From contig JAPLKC010000084.1 in the NCBI GenBank assembly GCA_026388255.1, positions 1-64,000 on the forward strand: 64,000 bases of DNA. The letters run 5' to 3'. The notes under the pieces were generated by a model. It made no database searches. It saw only the letters and a program-made list of their open reading frames with translations, and had not been told where the DNA came from. The translations under genes and the position numbers were made by a program. Source of the DNA: Pseudomonadota bacterium (GTDB lineage: Bacteria; Desulfobacterota; Syntrophorhabdia; Syntrophorhabdales; Syntrophorhabdaceae). Below are positions 1 through 8,801 of the stretch, in pieces (within the stretch, counting starts at the first letter, position 1; the number at the start of each line of letters is the position of its first letter).

Positions 1-361
1 GAATCCCCTTTGCCTGATCTATGGGATTTAAGTCTTCCCGCTGGAGGTTCTCAGTGAGTTGAAGGGCTATGGTTTCACCCAATTCCTTACCTGCTTCTAT
101 CACCCGCACCGGTACAGATTCCAGTCCGAGTTGTCGGGCTGCAACAAGACGCCTCTCCCCGCAGATAAGTAGATATGTCCCGTCTTCCTGTCCGGTTACA
201 ATAAGAGGTTCCAGGACTCCTTTGTCTTTGATAGACTGCATAAGCGACTTGAATGAATCTGTTTCGACATTAATATTTGATCTAACCTGTTCCAACACCA
301 CGATGTTTGCTACGGGAATGTACAAAAACTCCGGGCTTACACTTGTTTTCTTCGTTGCCAT
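1..361 (-). CDS. ParB-like protein, N-terminal part (runs off left edge)
   Basis: An open frame starts at the ATG at 361 and runs leftward out of the window, so only about 120 residues are visible. They match the ParB/RepB/Spo0J N-terminal nuclease-like domain: a run ending in LEPLIVTGQ, then the GERRLVAARQLG box, then LQLTENLQREDLNPIDQAKGI. The right-hand copy at 52629-53558 differs at only 14 of these 120 residues by my count, and the upstream DNA is also shared. Known family members bind CTP and DNA in plasmid or chromosome segregation, or act as regulators; no ParA is visible beside either copy, so a role in partition is not supported. The C-terminal part is unseen, so intactness is unknown. 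Confidence 0.85.
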   Translation of the reverse strand, partial: MATKKTSVSPEFLYIPVANIVVLEQVRSNINVETDSFKSLMQSIKDKGVLEPLIVTGQEDGTYLLICGERRLVAARQLGLESVPVRVIEAGKELGETIALQLTENLQREDLNPIDQAKGI

Positions 362-382
362 ATTGTTTCCCCCTTATTATTT

Positions 383-470
383 CAGTGAATAGTCGTCAGT
401 AGGCAGTGCATGGTCGTAACCTATTCACCGCTTTCATCACTGTTCACTATCTACTGACGACTATTCACTG
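383..470. repeat. Perfect 20-bp inverted repeat in the parB-like leader
   Basis: CAGTGAATAGTCGTCAGTAG at 383-402 is exactly reverse-complementary to 451-470, with 48 bases between. It lies between the promoter and the start codon of the left parB-like gene, so it would form a long stem in the mRNA leader or serve as a protein-binding site. A related, less perfect structure lies in the leader of the right copy at 52525-52606. Confidence 0.8.
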
Positions 471-498
471 CCTTTAATCCTCCTTGATGTCGCTATTT

Positions 499-527
499 AT
501 TGTAGATATTTAGAAACAATGTGTCAA
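499..527 (-). promoter_or_regulatory. Sigma-70-type promoter of the left parB-like gene
   Basis: On the minus strand, TTGACA (527-522) and TACAAT (504-499) are separated by exactly 17 bases. The same boxes and spacing occur before the right copy at 52449-52477, and conservation in both copies supports function. Confidence 0.8.
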
Positions 528-599
528 GACATTTACGAGCTTCTTGCAGGGAATACTGGCAACCCTGCACTCTTTGCGTCGAGTATTTCAGAACGGGAT

Positions 600-918
600 T
601 TGTTTTATTTGGAATTGGGTAGTGCACCAATCGCGCATAAGGACTTTTGACTTTGATCGTAGGTTACGGGAACAAATGCTGGTTTCATGAACAGCACAAT
701 CGGTGCAAAAAACAAGACCTGACCCCCGAGCCTCTCTGGTGGTCGTGATGGGCCAATGGGCATATCAGCATGACGCCGGAATAGCGCGATGCATAAAAAC
801 GCCTGCTGGGCATACTGCCAAGGCATTTCCCTAACATCAGACACAGTCATCAAACGATAACGCGCCGAACCGCGAAACCAAAAAAGCTAACTAAATAATT
901 CGCGGTTGCCGCCCCCGA
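600..918. other. Intergenic stretch without a supported gene
   Basis: The minus strand has an open frame at 605-853 (82 codons) with no ribosome binding site, no recognisable domain and unremarkable composition. I do not call it a gene. The stretch begins where the similarity to the right-hand repeat ends. Confidence 0.4.
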
Positions 919-1245
919 TCAATCAGCAAATACCTTTTTGCACATATCCTCGCACTGGGCGCGGTCATTCGGGCTAACCTGATCCGGTCGTACGCAAACA
1001 TCACTGCAACCAGTTCTGGCGTTAGCAAACGCTGTTCGGCCCTCCCTCATACAGGATTGCATGAAACTGCCGCTATAATGAGCAATATCACTACCGGAGT
1101 AGGTCCTCAAAGCCGCTTGGCATTTGTTCATTATGAAATCATTTATCTCGGATGACAAGCTCCGCCCCGGCGCAAGGACAACGAAGCTGACTACTACTAA
1201 TAAAATAAAAAACAGTATTTGTACTCTGTGGACTAAATAACGCAT
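919..1245 (-). CDS. Small exported cysteine-containing protein of unknown function
   Basis: This 108-residue product starts at an ATG at 1245 preceded by AGGAGG at good spacing, which supports a real gene. Residues 1-30 form a signal peptide: a basic start, a hydrophobic core rich in I, L, F and V, and a cut near the SLSS stretch. The mature part has six cysteines (KCQAAL, SCMRE, GCSDVC, QCEDMC), a pattern that suggests disulfide bonds in the periplasm. I do not recognise a family. It faces the same way as the larger exported protein at 1524-3842 but is separated from it by about 280 bases, so a shared transcript is only possible. Confidence 0.65.
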   Translation of the reverse strand: MRYLVHRVQILFFILLVVVSFVVLAPGRSLSSEINDFIMNKCQAALRTYSGSDIAHYSGSFMQSCMREGRTAFANARTGCSDVCVRPDQVSPNDRAQCEDMCKKVFAD

Positions 1246-1523
1246 TTCTAACCTCCTGATCGATATTCTGTGCTGAATAAAAAACCGTGGAAAATCAAGA
1301 ATTATAACTTTACTACTTAACTGACTATGTAAATTTAATCATATCAATTTCCTCCACTCTTCATTGAATAATATTACTTAAGAACCTTAAAACATTACAG
1401 GGGGTGCATAAAACCAGTCTGAAGAAAGCGCAACACTCATATTTACCACGAGGCCCTGGGGGTCGTACCCTTCTGCTATTCCTTAACCCGTGCGCTGTCT
1501 GCATCCTTTCTCCTCTCCCGGCA

Positions 1524-3842
1524 TTACTTGCCGGGTGGTATCAACCGTAACAGTCGCCCCACATGACCCAACTGGTTGTCAAATACCCGCCCGGTTTCGT
1601 CAAATCGGAAAACATGGCCCCAAATGCTGAATTCACGGTTCTCCGGTTTTCCGCCAGGATACGTCCATGTGCCTGCTGCTTTTGTTCCTTTATTGTAACC
1701 CGTTGCTTGCCATTGTCCTGACGAAGAGATATACTGGACAGTGTAACGTTCTCCCCCCTTAATCGTTCCAAGAGGCCAGTTTTTTTCATTAGAATCTGTT
1801 ACCGCATCCAAAATAACGCTCACTGGATTCCCTTTGGATAAGATAGATACCCAATCCAGGGACTGAGGCTTGCTGGTGTCGGCAATACGGAAGGAACCGG
1901 CGACGATTTCCTTAGAACCGGATGAGACAACCACTTTATATTCACCCGTTGGCCAGCGTTTTCCGGGCGCCAATGTGTAATTGAACTCTGCCCAATTATT
2001 ATTTGGGTTCAGGTTAATCTCTTCTCCACCCATAAAAAAGGGATCTTTCTGGCTCAGAAAATACCAGGCTGATTTGATCTTTCCCTGTAATCCGGTCCTG
2101 TCCAGACGCACCCACATGTAAATGGGGTTGGTATCCGGCGAAAATGAACCGGCAACACCAACTGGTTTACCGTCACGAACACCCGTTGCAAATACAATCT
2201 CCTTAACAGCAGGCATTGTAAGCGTGGTATCCTGTCGTTTGTCAGTGCCTTCCCACCAGCGGCTTATCTTTATCTCCGATGCTTTGATCGTCCTGCTGAT
2301 TCCAAAGCCGGGGATAGCATATACAACAGACCCTGCAGGTACTTCCCGCTCCGAGCCTGTTACAGATTCTTTCACCCTTGCCTTTCCTTCGAGTACCAGA
2401 AGCCCTGTTTCACCATTGTATCCCACATCCACAACCGCCTTACCTGCAAGTGTCATCTGGGCAGAGGGTGTTAAAATAAACACATACTCCGGAGAACTTG
2501 AAGCTGCAAGGATAATAGGATATTTTATGAAATCAGCCGCTGTCGAGCCGTCATTTGCATTCGAGAACGCCAGGAGGGTCTTTTTATCAGTATTTTTGAT
2601 AAAATCTCCACCGCCGTTTACTTCTCCTTTAACGCTGGAATGCTCGGACGAACAGAATACTGCTTGTGGTCCTAAATATTTAAAATCATAAACATTATCT
2701 TTTATTTTCGCATATTCAGTATCTGATGATTTGCTTTTCCTGTATTTCACCTTTGTTAAGCTCTTTGGGCAAATATTCGGGTATGTCGCTTCGAGGATAA
2801 GTCTGTTCAGTTTGACAATATTTTTTGCTTCAGACTCAGATAGTTGTGAAAAACGTTTTTGACGGTAATTTTGTGTTTCATAGACAAGTTTTTCAGCTTC
2901 AAGGCTTAGCATCTTATTCTTCTCGCGCCAGATATCATAAAAATTGGGCATCTGGAGGAGCTCGTTCAGCCTTTCTATGGAATCGTCCGGCTTTTGCAAT
3001 ACAATTTTATATCCATCTCTTGCTATTGCCTTACTGAGGACTCCAACCACCCCGGCCTGGAATTCATCCATGGAAAAGTAGGTAGCAGCAGTGTAAGTAC
3101 TTATTATTTTACCATAGTTCTCGGGAAAAAGATTCCTGACCGTATTTTCAAAACCCCTTTCCTTTTCCTTAATTTCTTCTTCCGGGGCTTCTGCGGGAAG
3201 CAAAACCGGCAAAAGCGCGGGCTTATTGGAAAAGGCAAGTTTATTACTTAACGATTCAGGGATGTTCATGCTTTTACCCTTATTATTAACTGCATAAAAT
3301 TTCCCTGTATTATCTCTGACCACTAAGAATGCATCCTTGCCGATAATCTCCTGTATGGCCTTTTGGAGCGGAGGTTTAGCTTCCATCAAACGCCTGACGC
3401 TTTCAAAAATGACGCTTTCAAAAAGAAAAGGAGGCGATTCTTTCTGAACGTATGGCTCAACCTTCTGGGAGCCGCACATTGAAACAAGTTTCTCCAGCCG
3501 GGACATGTATTGCGGCCATGAGCATTTTTCATAATCCTGGAATGTGCCTTTGCTCCATACGGTAAGGCATTCGGCAGGTCCCGAATAATTTTGTGCGGCT
3601 TTAGGCAGACCCCCATCAACCGCTTTCCAGACATACTCAAGGTCTTCGGGAATGACCGCATACCATGGGCTTGTCCCGGTGTAGAACCGTCTACTCTTCT
3701 CGCCTGATTGAATCTTTTGGTAGCTTTGTCGTTCGGATTCAATTTGAGACCTCGCTTTTAAGCAATCCTTTTCTGATGGACCTGCGTATACAAAAGTGCT
3801 TAAACCAAATGTTATTATAGTAATAAAGAGAAATAATTGCAT
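1524..3842 (-). CDS. Exported protein with FecR-like domain, unknown function
   Basis: I place the start at the ATG at 3842 because it is preceded by a GGGGGC stretch and opens directly into a signal peptide (residues 1-20, cut after VYA). The frame stays open 27 codons further upstream, but that part looks non-coding. The product has 772 residues. Residues about 25-440 are a low-complexity-poor region with several cysteines and no family I know. Residues about 445-530 resemble a FecR domain, with strands such as GLLVLEGKARV followed by VPAGSVVYA. A C-terminal region of about 200 residues looks beta-rich and ends in a short domain with WGHVFRFDETG and GHVGRLLRLIPPGK. FecR domains often sense or scaffold at the envelope; no sigma factor or TonB receptor lies nearby, so a FecR-type regulatory role is not implied. 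Confidence 0.75.
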   Translation of the reverse strand: MQLFLFITIITFGLSTFVYAGPSEKDCLKARSQIESERQSYQKIQSGEKSRRFYTGTSPWYAVIPEDLEYVWKAVDGGLPKAAQNYSGPAECLTVWSKGTFQDYEKCSWPQYMSRLEKLVSMCGSQKVEPYVQKESPPFLFESVIFESVRRLMEAKPPLQKAIQEIIGKDAFLVVRDNTGKFYAVNNKGKSMNIPESLSNKLAFSNKPALLPVLLPAEAPEEEIKEKERGFENTVRNLFPENYGKIISTYTAATYFSMDEFQAGVVGVLSKAIARDGYKIVLQKPDDSIERLNELLQMPNFYDIWREKNKMLSLEAEKLVYETQNYRQKRFSQLSESEAKNIVKLNRLILEATYPNICPKSLTKVKYRKSKSSDTEYAKIKDNVYDFKYLGPQAVFCSSEHSSVKGEVNGGGDFIKNTDKKTLLAFSNANDGSTAADFIKYPIILAASSSPEYVFILTPSAQMTLAGKAVVDVGYNGETGLLVLEGKARVKESVTGSEREVPAGSVVYAIPGFGISRTIKASEIKISRWWEGTDKRQDTTLTMPAVKEIVFATGVRDGKPVGVAGSFSPDTNPIYMWVRLDRTGLQGKIKSAWYFLSQKDPFFMGGEEINLNPNNNWAEFNYTLAPGKRWPTGEYKVVVSSGSKEIVAGSFRIADTSKPQSLDWVSILSKGNPVSVILDAVTDSNEKNWPLGTIKGGERYTVQYISSSGQWQATGYNKGTKAAGTWTYPGGKPENREFSIWGHVFRFDETGRVFDNQLGHVGRLLRLIPPGK

Positions 3843-4212
3843 AATGCCCCCTATCTTGCAGGTAGTCAGGTTTCTTTGGCAATTGACCCTCCTCAAGTAT
3901 AGCGAATTCACAGAGAATGTCAATTTGCTTTTCGAAACATTGATCTGACAAATCTATCCGGGCCAAAACCGCGCAGCGTGCATTGCAGGAATCTATTCGC
4001 GACTTTTGGTTGCCGACCAACAGGTCGATCACATTGAAGATTCATTCCCGCATTGTTTTTTCACTGAATAAGGCTTATGATTTTGAGTAGAAGACCCGGT
4101 AGGACCCGAATTAATGCTACAGCTCGGAACGGGATCAAAGAAGGCCAGAGCTATAAAGAGTCAGGATTATGGCTGCGGAAGAGACCGATTTTCAGAGACA
4201 AGGAGGATAACG
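3843..4212. other. Divergent intergenic region before the pirin gene
   Basis: The region separates the minus-strand exported protein from the plus-strand pirin gene and probably holds both promoters. A frame collinear with pirin is open from 4114, but the ribosome binding site AGGAGG at 4201-4206 identifies the start at 4213. I see no RNA gene or repeat here. Confidence 0.4.
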
Positions 4213-5079
4213 ATGGCAGAAATCAGAACAATTCGGAAGGTGATAAAGAGCAAACCTACTATCGAGGGGGCGGGCGTTCATCTGAAACGGGCCTTTGGTG
4301 CGAGCGAAGTCCCCGAATTCGATCCGTTTCTGCTGCTCGACGATTTTCGTTCGGATGACCCGCGGTTTTACTCGAAAGGTTTTCCCTGGCACCCGCATCG
4401 TGGAATCGAAACGATTACCTACGTTCTCCGTGGCAATGTCGAGCACGGGGATAGTATGGGAAATGTGGGTGTAATAGCCGATGGCGATGTTCAGTGGATG
4501 ACGGCGGGCAGCGGTATTATCCACCAGGAGATGCCTAAGGGGGATGAATCGGGACGGATGGGCGGTTTTCAGCTCTGGGCAAACCTTCCGGCATCCCACA
4601 AGATGATGGAACCCCGTTATCGTGGGCTGACGAAGGATCAGATACCGGAAATTTCTATTGGGAATGGAGTTAAAATCCGGATTATTTGCGGCGAAATAGA
4701 TGGTACAAAGGGCCCTGTCACCGATATAGTCATTGACCCGGAATACCTCGACGTGACCATCCCGAGCCATTCAGCTTTCACCCGCCAAACCAAGCCGGGC
4801 CACACAGTCCTCGCTTACGTAATAGGAGGAGAAGGCTATTTCGATATGGAAAGAACATTTTCAATCGGCAACAACAATCTTGTGGTCTTCAACGATGGTG
4901 AGCAGGTGGTGGCTTTCACGGATGTGGAAAATATACGCTTCCTGCTTATCTCGGGAAAACCGATAGGTGAGCCGGTGGCCTGGTATGGGCCAATAGTGAT
5001 GAACACCCAGGAGGAATTACAGATCGCCTTCGAAGAATATCGCGCGGGCACCTTCATCAAGCACGGCAAAAAGGAGTAA
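4213..5079 (+). CDS. Pirin family protein
   Basis: The product has 288 residues from an ATG seven bases after AGGAGG. It shows the bicupin pirin pattern: FDPFLLLDDF near the N-terminus, then the metal-binding HPHRGIETITYVL motif, and GSGIIHQEMP about 40 residues later, which supply the His and Glu metal ligands. The second cupin half is more divergent, as is usual. Pirins are iron-binding cytoplasmic proteins; bacterial members include quercetin dioxygenases and regulators of central metabolism. Which of these applies cannot be read from the sequence. The length matches the family. The gene ends 59 bases before acpS. Confidence 0.9.
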   Translation: MAEIRTIRKVIKSKPTIEGAGVHLKRAFGASEVPEFDPFLLLDDFRSDDPRFYSKGFPWHPHRGIETITYVLRGNVEHGDSMGNVGVIADGDVQWMTAGSGIIHQEMPKGDESGRMGGFQLWANLPASHKMMEPRYRGLTKDQIPEISIGNGVKIRIICGEIDGTKGPVTDIVIDPEYLDVTIPSHSAFTRQTKPGHTVLAYVIGGEGYFDMERTFSIGNNNLVVFNDGEQVVAFTDVENIRFLLISGKPIGEPVAWYGPIVMNTQEELQIAFEEYRAGTFIKHGKKE

Positions 5080-5138
5080 AATATCTCCTTTAAAATCAGT
5101 ATATTTTATGTTAATGTGTTTGTCTGTGCGAGTTTACT

Positions 5139-5456
5139 ATGGTCGGTATTGATATTATTGAAATTATAAGGATGCAGAATATGATTGACAGGTACGGTGA
5201 CAGATTCCTCAACAAGGTCTTCACCGATAACGAAATTCAATACGTCAGCAACATGCGCAGAATCTCCGAATCCCTTGCCGGACGGTTTGCTGCCAAAGAG
5301 GCATTCATAAAAGCCCTCGGCAGAAAGGTGCCCTGGAAACTTATCAACGTATTGCAGTCCGGGGGGAAACCGTATATCGAATATCTCGGGGAACGCTATG
5401 ACGGGGTAAGCATCTCACACGAGAGAGCATACGCAGTATCAGTAGTAGTAATTTAG
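5139..5456 (+). CDS. acpS: Holo-[acyl-carrier-protein] synthase
   Basis: AcpS transfers 4'-phosphopantetheine from CoA to the active serine of acyl carrier protein. The 105-residue product carries the GIDI magnesium-binding start (residues 3-6), the RFAAKEAFIKALG motif with the second set of metal-binding residues, and SISHERAYA near the end. It is a little shorter than typical AcpS (about 120-125) through a short C-terminus, with no catalytic element missing. It heads a plus-strand run with nnr 15 bases downstream. In many deltaproteobacteria pdxJ lies directly before acpS; here pdxJ is about 50 kb away at 54895-55608. Confidence 0.93.
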   Translation: MVGIDIIEIIRMQNMIDRYGDRFLNKVFTDNEIQYVSNMRRISESLAGRFAAKEAFIKALGRKVPWKLINVLQSGGKPYIEYLGERYDGVSISHERAYAVSVVVI

Positions 5457-5471
5457 TAGGGGAGTACAGAT

Positions 5472-7046
5472 ATGAAAGTGCTGACGCCTGAACGGATGGC
5501 AAAATACGATGAGTACGCGATAAAAACGTGGGGCATACCCTCGGCTGTGCTCATGGAAAACGCTGGTCGAAATATGTACAGGCTCATTAAAGAACGATAT
5601 CTTGAGGGCAAACACCGCATTGTAATCTTTTGCGGAAGAGGGAACAACGGCGGTGACGGATTTGTAATCGGCCGGTATGCCCTTGAGGCCGGTTACCGTG
5701 TCAGGGTTTTTCTTTTGTGTAAAAAACAGGATCTGAAAGGTGATGCAGCTTTGAATATGGGGTTATATGCGTCTATGGGCGGAGATATCGTCGAGGTGGA
5801 CGACTCATTCGACATGCTACGGAGAGGCATACAACATGCCGACATTATCATAGATGCAATTTTTGGGACAGGACTTTCAAAACCAGTAGAAGGCATAGAA
5901 AAGGCAGTTATAGAGCAGATTAATGAGTCAGGTAAACCTGTTATAGCCGTTGATATCCCATCAGGCATTGACGGAAAAACCGGCATCCCCCTTGGATGCG
6001 CCGTCAAGGCAATCCATACATTTACCTTTGCTTATCCGAAAATCGGACAGATCCTCTGCCCCGGTGCATACCATACAGATAAATTGACGGTTATAGACAT
6101 ATCCATACCATCCTTTGTCGAAGATAAAATAGGGTTTGACGGACATGTTGTTGACGGCACTATGTTGAGAGGTGCTCTGAGGGAAAGAACTCCCTGGTCG
6201 CATAAAGGGACATACGGCCATGTGGCAATAATAGCCGGCTCTCCCGGAAAGACCGGCGCAGCTTATTTGGCTTCACTGGCTGCCTTAAAAATAGGTGCAG
6301 GTCTTGTAACGCTTGTTATCCCTGAAAGCTTGAACAACATCATGGAAGCAAAGCTGACGGAGGTAATGACATATCCTGTGGCAGATAATGGTAAAGGGTA
6401 TTTTACACTTTCTTCTTACGACAGTGTAAAGGCATTTGTGGAAGATAAGGATGTGATAATCGTAGGCCCCGGTCTTTCGCAGAACCAGGCGACAATGGAA
6501 TTTGTAAGAAAACTCTATATGGATATAGATAAGCCCTTTGTCATTGATGCCGACGGCATCAATGCCTTTCAGGGGTACTTTGATATGATAAAGAAGGCAA
6601 AAAGGAATGCTGTTTTTACCCCGCATCCGGGCGAACTTGCACGCCTCACCGGGCTTTCAACAAAGGAGATAAATGAGGACCGGATTGGTGTCGGCAGGAA
6701 ATTCGTTGAAGAGACCGGGGTCAACCTTGTGTTAAAAGGCGCCCGGACTGTTGTTTTCAACCCACAGGGGGATTTTTTTATAAACCCCACAGGCAATCCG
6801 GCCCTGGCAAAAGGCGGAAGCGGCGACATACTGACAGGTTTTATAGGAGGATGCGCTTCCCAGGGCAGTTCCCTCATTGAAGCTTCTTTGGCAGGTGTAT
6901 ACCTCCACGGTTATATAGCGGATGACTGGGTTGAAGCCAAAACGGATATGGACCTCCTTGCCGGCGACCTCCTTTCTGGTCTGAGTAAGGCCATACGGGA
7001 TATACGTGATGGAAGAGAAAGAGTTTATATCGAAAAGTCCCTCTGA
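5472..7046 (+). CDS. nnr: Bifunctional NAD(P)HX epimerase / ADP-dependent dehydratase
   Basis: Nnr repairs hydrated NADH and NADPH. The 524-residue product has the full two-domain layout. The N-terminal epimerase half (about 1-215) has FCGRGNNGGDGFVIGR near residue 55 and VDIPSGIDG near 160. The C-terminal ribokinase-like dehydratase half (about 230-515) has GTYGHVAIIAGSPGKTGAA, the FVIDADGINAF stretch, TPHPGELARL, and the ATP-binding GNPALAKGGSGDILTG motif near residue 450. Every expected motif is present, so I consider it intact. It overlaps the start of tsaE by about 38 bases, which points to translational coupling. Confidence 0.95.
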   Translation: MKVLTPERMAKYDEYAIKTWGIPSAVLMENAGRNMYRLIKERYLEGKHRIVIFCGRGNNGGDGFVIGRYALEAGYRVRVFLLCKKQDLKGDAALNMGLYASMGGDIVEVDDSFDMLRRGIQHADIIIDAIFGTGLSKPVEGIEKAVIEQINESGKPVIAVDIPSGIDGKTGIPLGCAVKAIHTFTFAYPKIGQILCPGAYHTDKLTVIDISIPSFVEDKIGFDGHVVDGTMLRGALRERTPWSHKGTYGHVAIIAGSPGKTGAAYLASLAALKIGAGLVTLVIPESLNNIMEAKLTEVMTYPVADNGKGYFTLSSYDSVKAFVEDKDVIIVGPGLSQNQATMEFVRKLYMDIDKPFVIDADGINAFQGYFDMIKKAKRNAVFTPHPGELARLTGLSTKEINEDRIGVGRKFVEETGVNLVLKGARTVVFNPQGDFFINPTGNPALAKGGSGDILTGFIGGCASQGSSLIEASLAGVYLHGYIADDWVEAKTDMDLLAGDLLSGLSKAIRDIRDGRERVYIEKSL

Positions 7047-7425
7047 TACATGGGATATAGGTGAGCAACTCGGTAAAAATGCAAAACGAGGCGATTTGTA
7101 TACCCTCTATGGTGAGCTTGGCGCAGGGAAGACCCAGCTTGTGAAAGGAATGGCAAGGGGCATCGGGGTAAAAGACTGGCAGTATGTAGTAAGCCCCTCT
7201 TTTACCATTATGAATATTTATGAAGGAGACCTCATCCTTTGCCATGTAGATCTTTACAGGATTGACGGGGGCGAGGTTGAGAGCTTTGCGCTTGAAGAGT
7301 TTCTTGATAACGGTATAGTTGTGGTAGAATGGGCACAAAGGGCAACATGGCAGGATGGAGTGATCAGGATAAAGATTGAAGCAGTAAGCGAGGAAGAAAG
7401 AAAAATTGTGGTAAACAGACCATGA
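7009..7425 (+). CDS. tsaE: tRNA threonylcarbamoyladenosine biosynthesis ATPase TsaE
   Basis: TsaE is the ATPase that works with TsaD and TsaB to make t6A at position 37 of ANN-decoding tRNAs. The product is about 138 residues and carries the Walker A motif YGELGAGKTQLVKG, then SPSFTIMNIYEG, the HVDLYRI motif with the conserved aspartate, and VVVEWAQRA, in the family order and spacing. The ATG at 7009 is directly preceded by an in-frame GTG at 7006, and either could be used. The gene lies largely clear of nnr but starts inside its last 13 codons. No tsaB or tsaD is present in the window. Confidence 0.93.
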   Translation: MEEKEFISKSPSDTWDIGEQLGKNAKRGDLYTLYGELGAGKTQLVKGMARGIGVKDWQYVVSPSFTIMNIYEGDLILCHVDLYRIDGGEVESFALEEFLDNGIVVVEWAQRATWQDGVIRIKIEAVSEEERKIVVNRP

Positions 7426-7568
7426 AGGCTTTTGTGTAGTTTGTAATGTGCAGTTTTAGATTATTTCTACTTTGCAGGGATTGAACCGCAGTTGCTTAAA
7501 TCTTCAATCATGATTTAACCTCTACGGAAAGCGGGACGATCTGCAATTACAAAGGATGGAGGTATAAG

Positions 7569-8801
7569 ATGCTTGTCGTACAGAAGTATGGAGGGACATC
7601 GGTCGCAGACCTTGAAAGAATAAGCAATGTAGCCAAACGTGTTATCGAGTATCGGGAAAAAAATAATGATGTAATTGTTGTTGTTTCCGCTATGTCAGGC
7701 GAGACAGACAAATTGCTCAACCTTGCGCATAGTATCAGCAAAACCCCTGATGAAAGGGAGGTTGATGTACTGATTTCAACAGGCGAACAGGTAGTCTCTG
7801 CGCTTCTTGCCATTACATTGAAAACAATGTTATGTGAAGCTGTTTCAATACTTGGTCACCAGGTAAAAATCCTAACAGACTCAAGTCATACCAGGGCAAG
7901 GATAATGAATATTGAAAAGCATCAAATTATGTCTGAGATCAGTAAAGGAAAGGTTGTTGTTGTTCCGGGATTCCAGGGGGTAGATGAATTGGGGAACATA
8001 ACAACGCTCGGCAGGGGAGGCTCGGATACATCGGCAGTGGCGTTGGCTGCGGCGTTGAATGCCGACCTTTGCGAAATATACACGGATGTTGACGGTGTGT
8101 ACACGGCAGACCCGAATATATGTGATCGCGCAAGAAGGCTTGACAGAATATCCTATGAAGAAATGCTTGAAATGGCAAGCCTTGGGGCTAAAGTCCTGCA
8201 GATAAGATCTGTCGAATTTGCTATGAGATACAACGTGCCAATTCTTGTAAAGTCTTCCTTCACGGACGGCGAGGGAACATTAGTATGTAAGGAGGTATCG
8301 GATATGGAAAAAATGGAAGTTACAGGCGTTACGCATAACAAGAACGAAGCCAAGATAACTGTAAGCAAGGTACCGGATATGCCGGGAGTGGCATCAAAGG
8401 TATTCACCGCCCTCTCTGATGCAGGCGTTGTTGTCGACGTAATAGTCCAGAACGTGAGCAGGGATAATATTACAGACATAACATTTACAGTTGGCAAGGC
8501 CGATGGAAGAAAGGCCTTTAAGCTTATGGAAGAGACAGCAAAAAAGATCGGCGCCGAAAAGGTATCGCTTGACGAAGATATAGCGAAAGTGTCTATTGTC
8601 GGACTTGGCATGAGATCACATGCAGGCGTTGCATCGAAGATGTTCTCTGTCCTTGCAAAAGAGGGAATAAACATTGAGGCAATAACTACATCTGAGATCA
8701 AAATCTCCTGCGTAGTAGAAGGGAAATATGGAGAACTCGCTGTTCGCGCTCTTCATAAAGCATTCGGGCTTGATTCTGAACTGGTGGAGGAAGGGGCTTG
8801 A
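7569..8801 (+). CDS. lysC: Aspartate kinase
   Basis: LysC phosphorylates aspartate, the first step to lysine, threonine, methionine and diaminopimelate. The 410-residue product begins with [12 protein letters not shown], the catalytic lysine motif. It continues with [27 protein letters not shown] and [12 protein letters not shown], which form the amino acid kinase fold (about 1-245). Two ACT domains follow (about 265-335 and 345-405), as in feedback-regulated monofunctional enzymes. A GGAGG ribosome binding site precedes the ATG. The stop overlaps the cimA start by four bases (TTGA), so the two are coupled. A 143-base gap separates it from tsaE, where I see no riboswitch. Confidence 0.96.
   Translation: MLVVQKYGGTSVADLERISNVAKRVIEYREKNNDVIVVVSAMSGETDKLLNLAHSISKTPDEREVDVLISTGEQVVSALLAITLKTMLCEAVSILGHQVKILTDSSHTRARIMNIEKHQIMSEISKGKVVVVPGFQGVDELGNITTLGRGGSDTSAVALAAALNADLCEIYTDVDGVYTADPNICDRARRLDRISYEEMLEMASLGAKVLQIRSVEFAMRYNVPILVKSSFTDGEGTLVCKEVSDMEKMEVTGVTHNKNEAKITVSKVPDMPGVASKVFTALSDAGVVVDVIVQNVSRDNITDITFTVGKADGRKAFKLMEETAKKIGAEKVSLDEDIAKVSIVGLGMRSHAGVASKMFSVLAKEGINIEAITTSEIKISCVVEGKYGELAVRALHKAFGLDSELVEEGA

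Larger units (their letters stand above)
1..599. repeat. Left arm of a long inverted repeat (parB-like gene plus leader)
   Basis: The reverse complement of this stretch aligns with 52375 onward, covering the promoter, the leader and the first 120 codons of the parB-like gene. The match begins with ATCCCGTTCTGAAATACTCG at the outer leader end (599 here, 52375 on the right). Identity is roughly 80 percent by eye, with indels in the leader. The arm continues beyond the left edge. Confidence 0.85.

Noticed and set aside
69-392. Plus-strand open frame of 107 codons at the left edge
   Set aside because: It is antisense to the clear ParB-like protein on the minus strand and has no domain of its own.
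605-853. Minus-strand 82-codon frame
   Set aside because: No ribosome site, no recognisable domain and no neighbour link; kept only as an intergenic note.
1517-1535. Hairpin CCCGGCA...TGCCGGG at the end of the FecR-like gene
   Set aside because: The stem includes the stop codon region and no T-run follows on the minus strand, so it is not a convincing intrinsic terminator.
3739-4032. Minus-strand 97-codon frame overlapping the start of the FecR-like gene
   Set aside because: It overlaps the signal peptide region in another frame and has no ribosome site.
7440-7568. tRNA-like GGTTCAATCC on the minus strand between tsaE and lysC
   Set aside because: The arms of the T stem do not pair well and no acceptor, D or anticodon arms are present.
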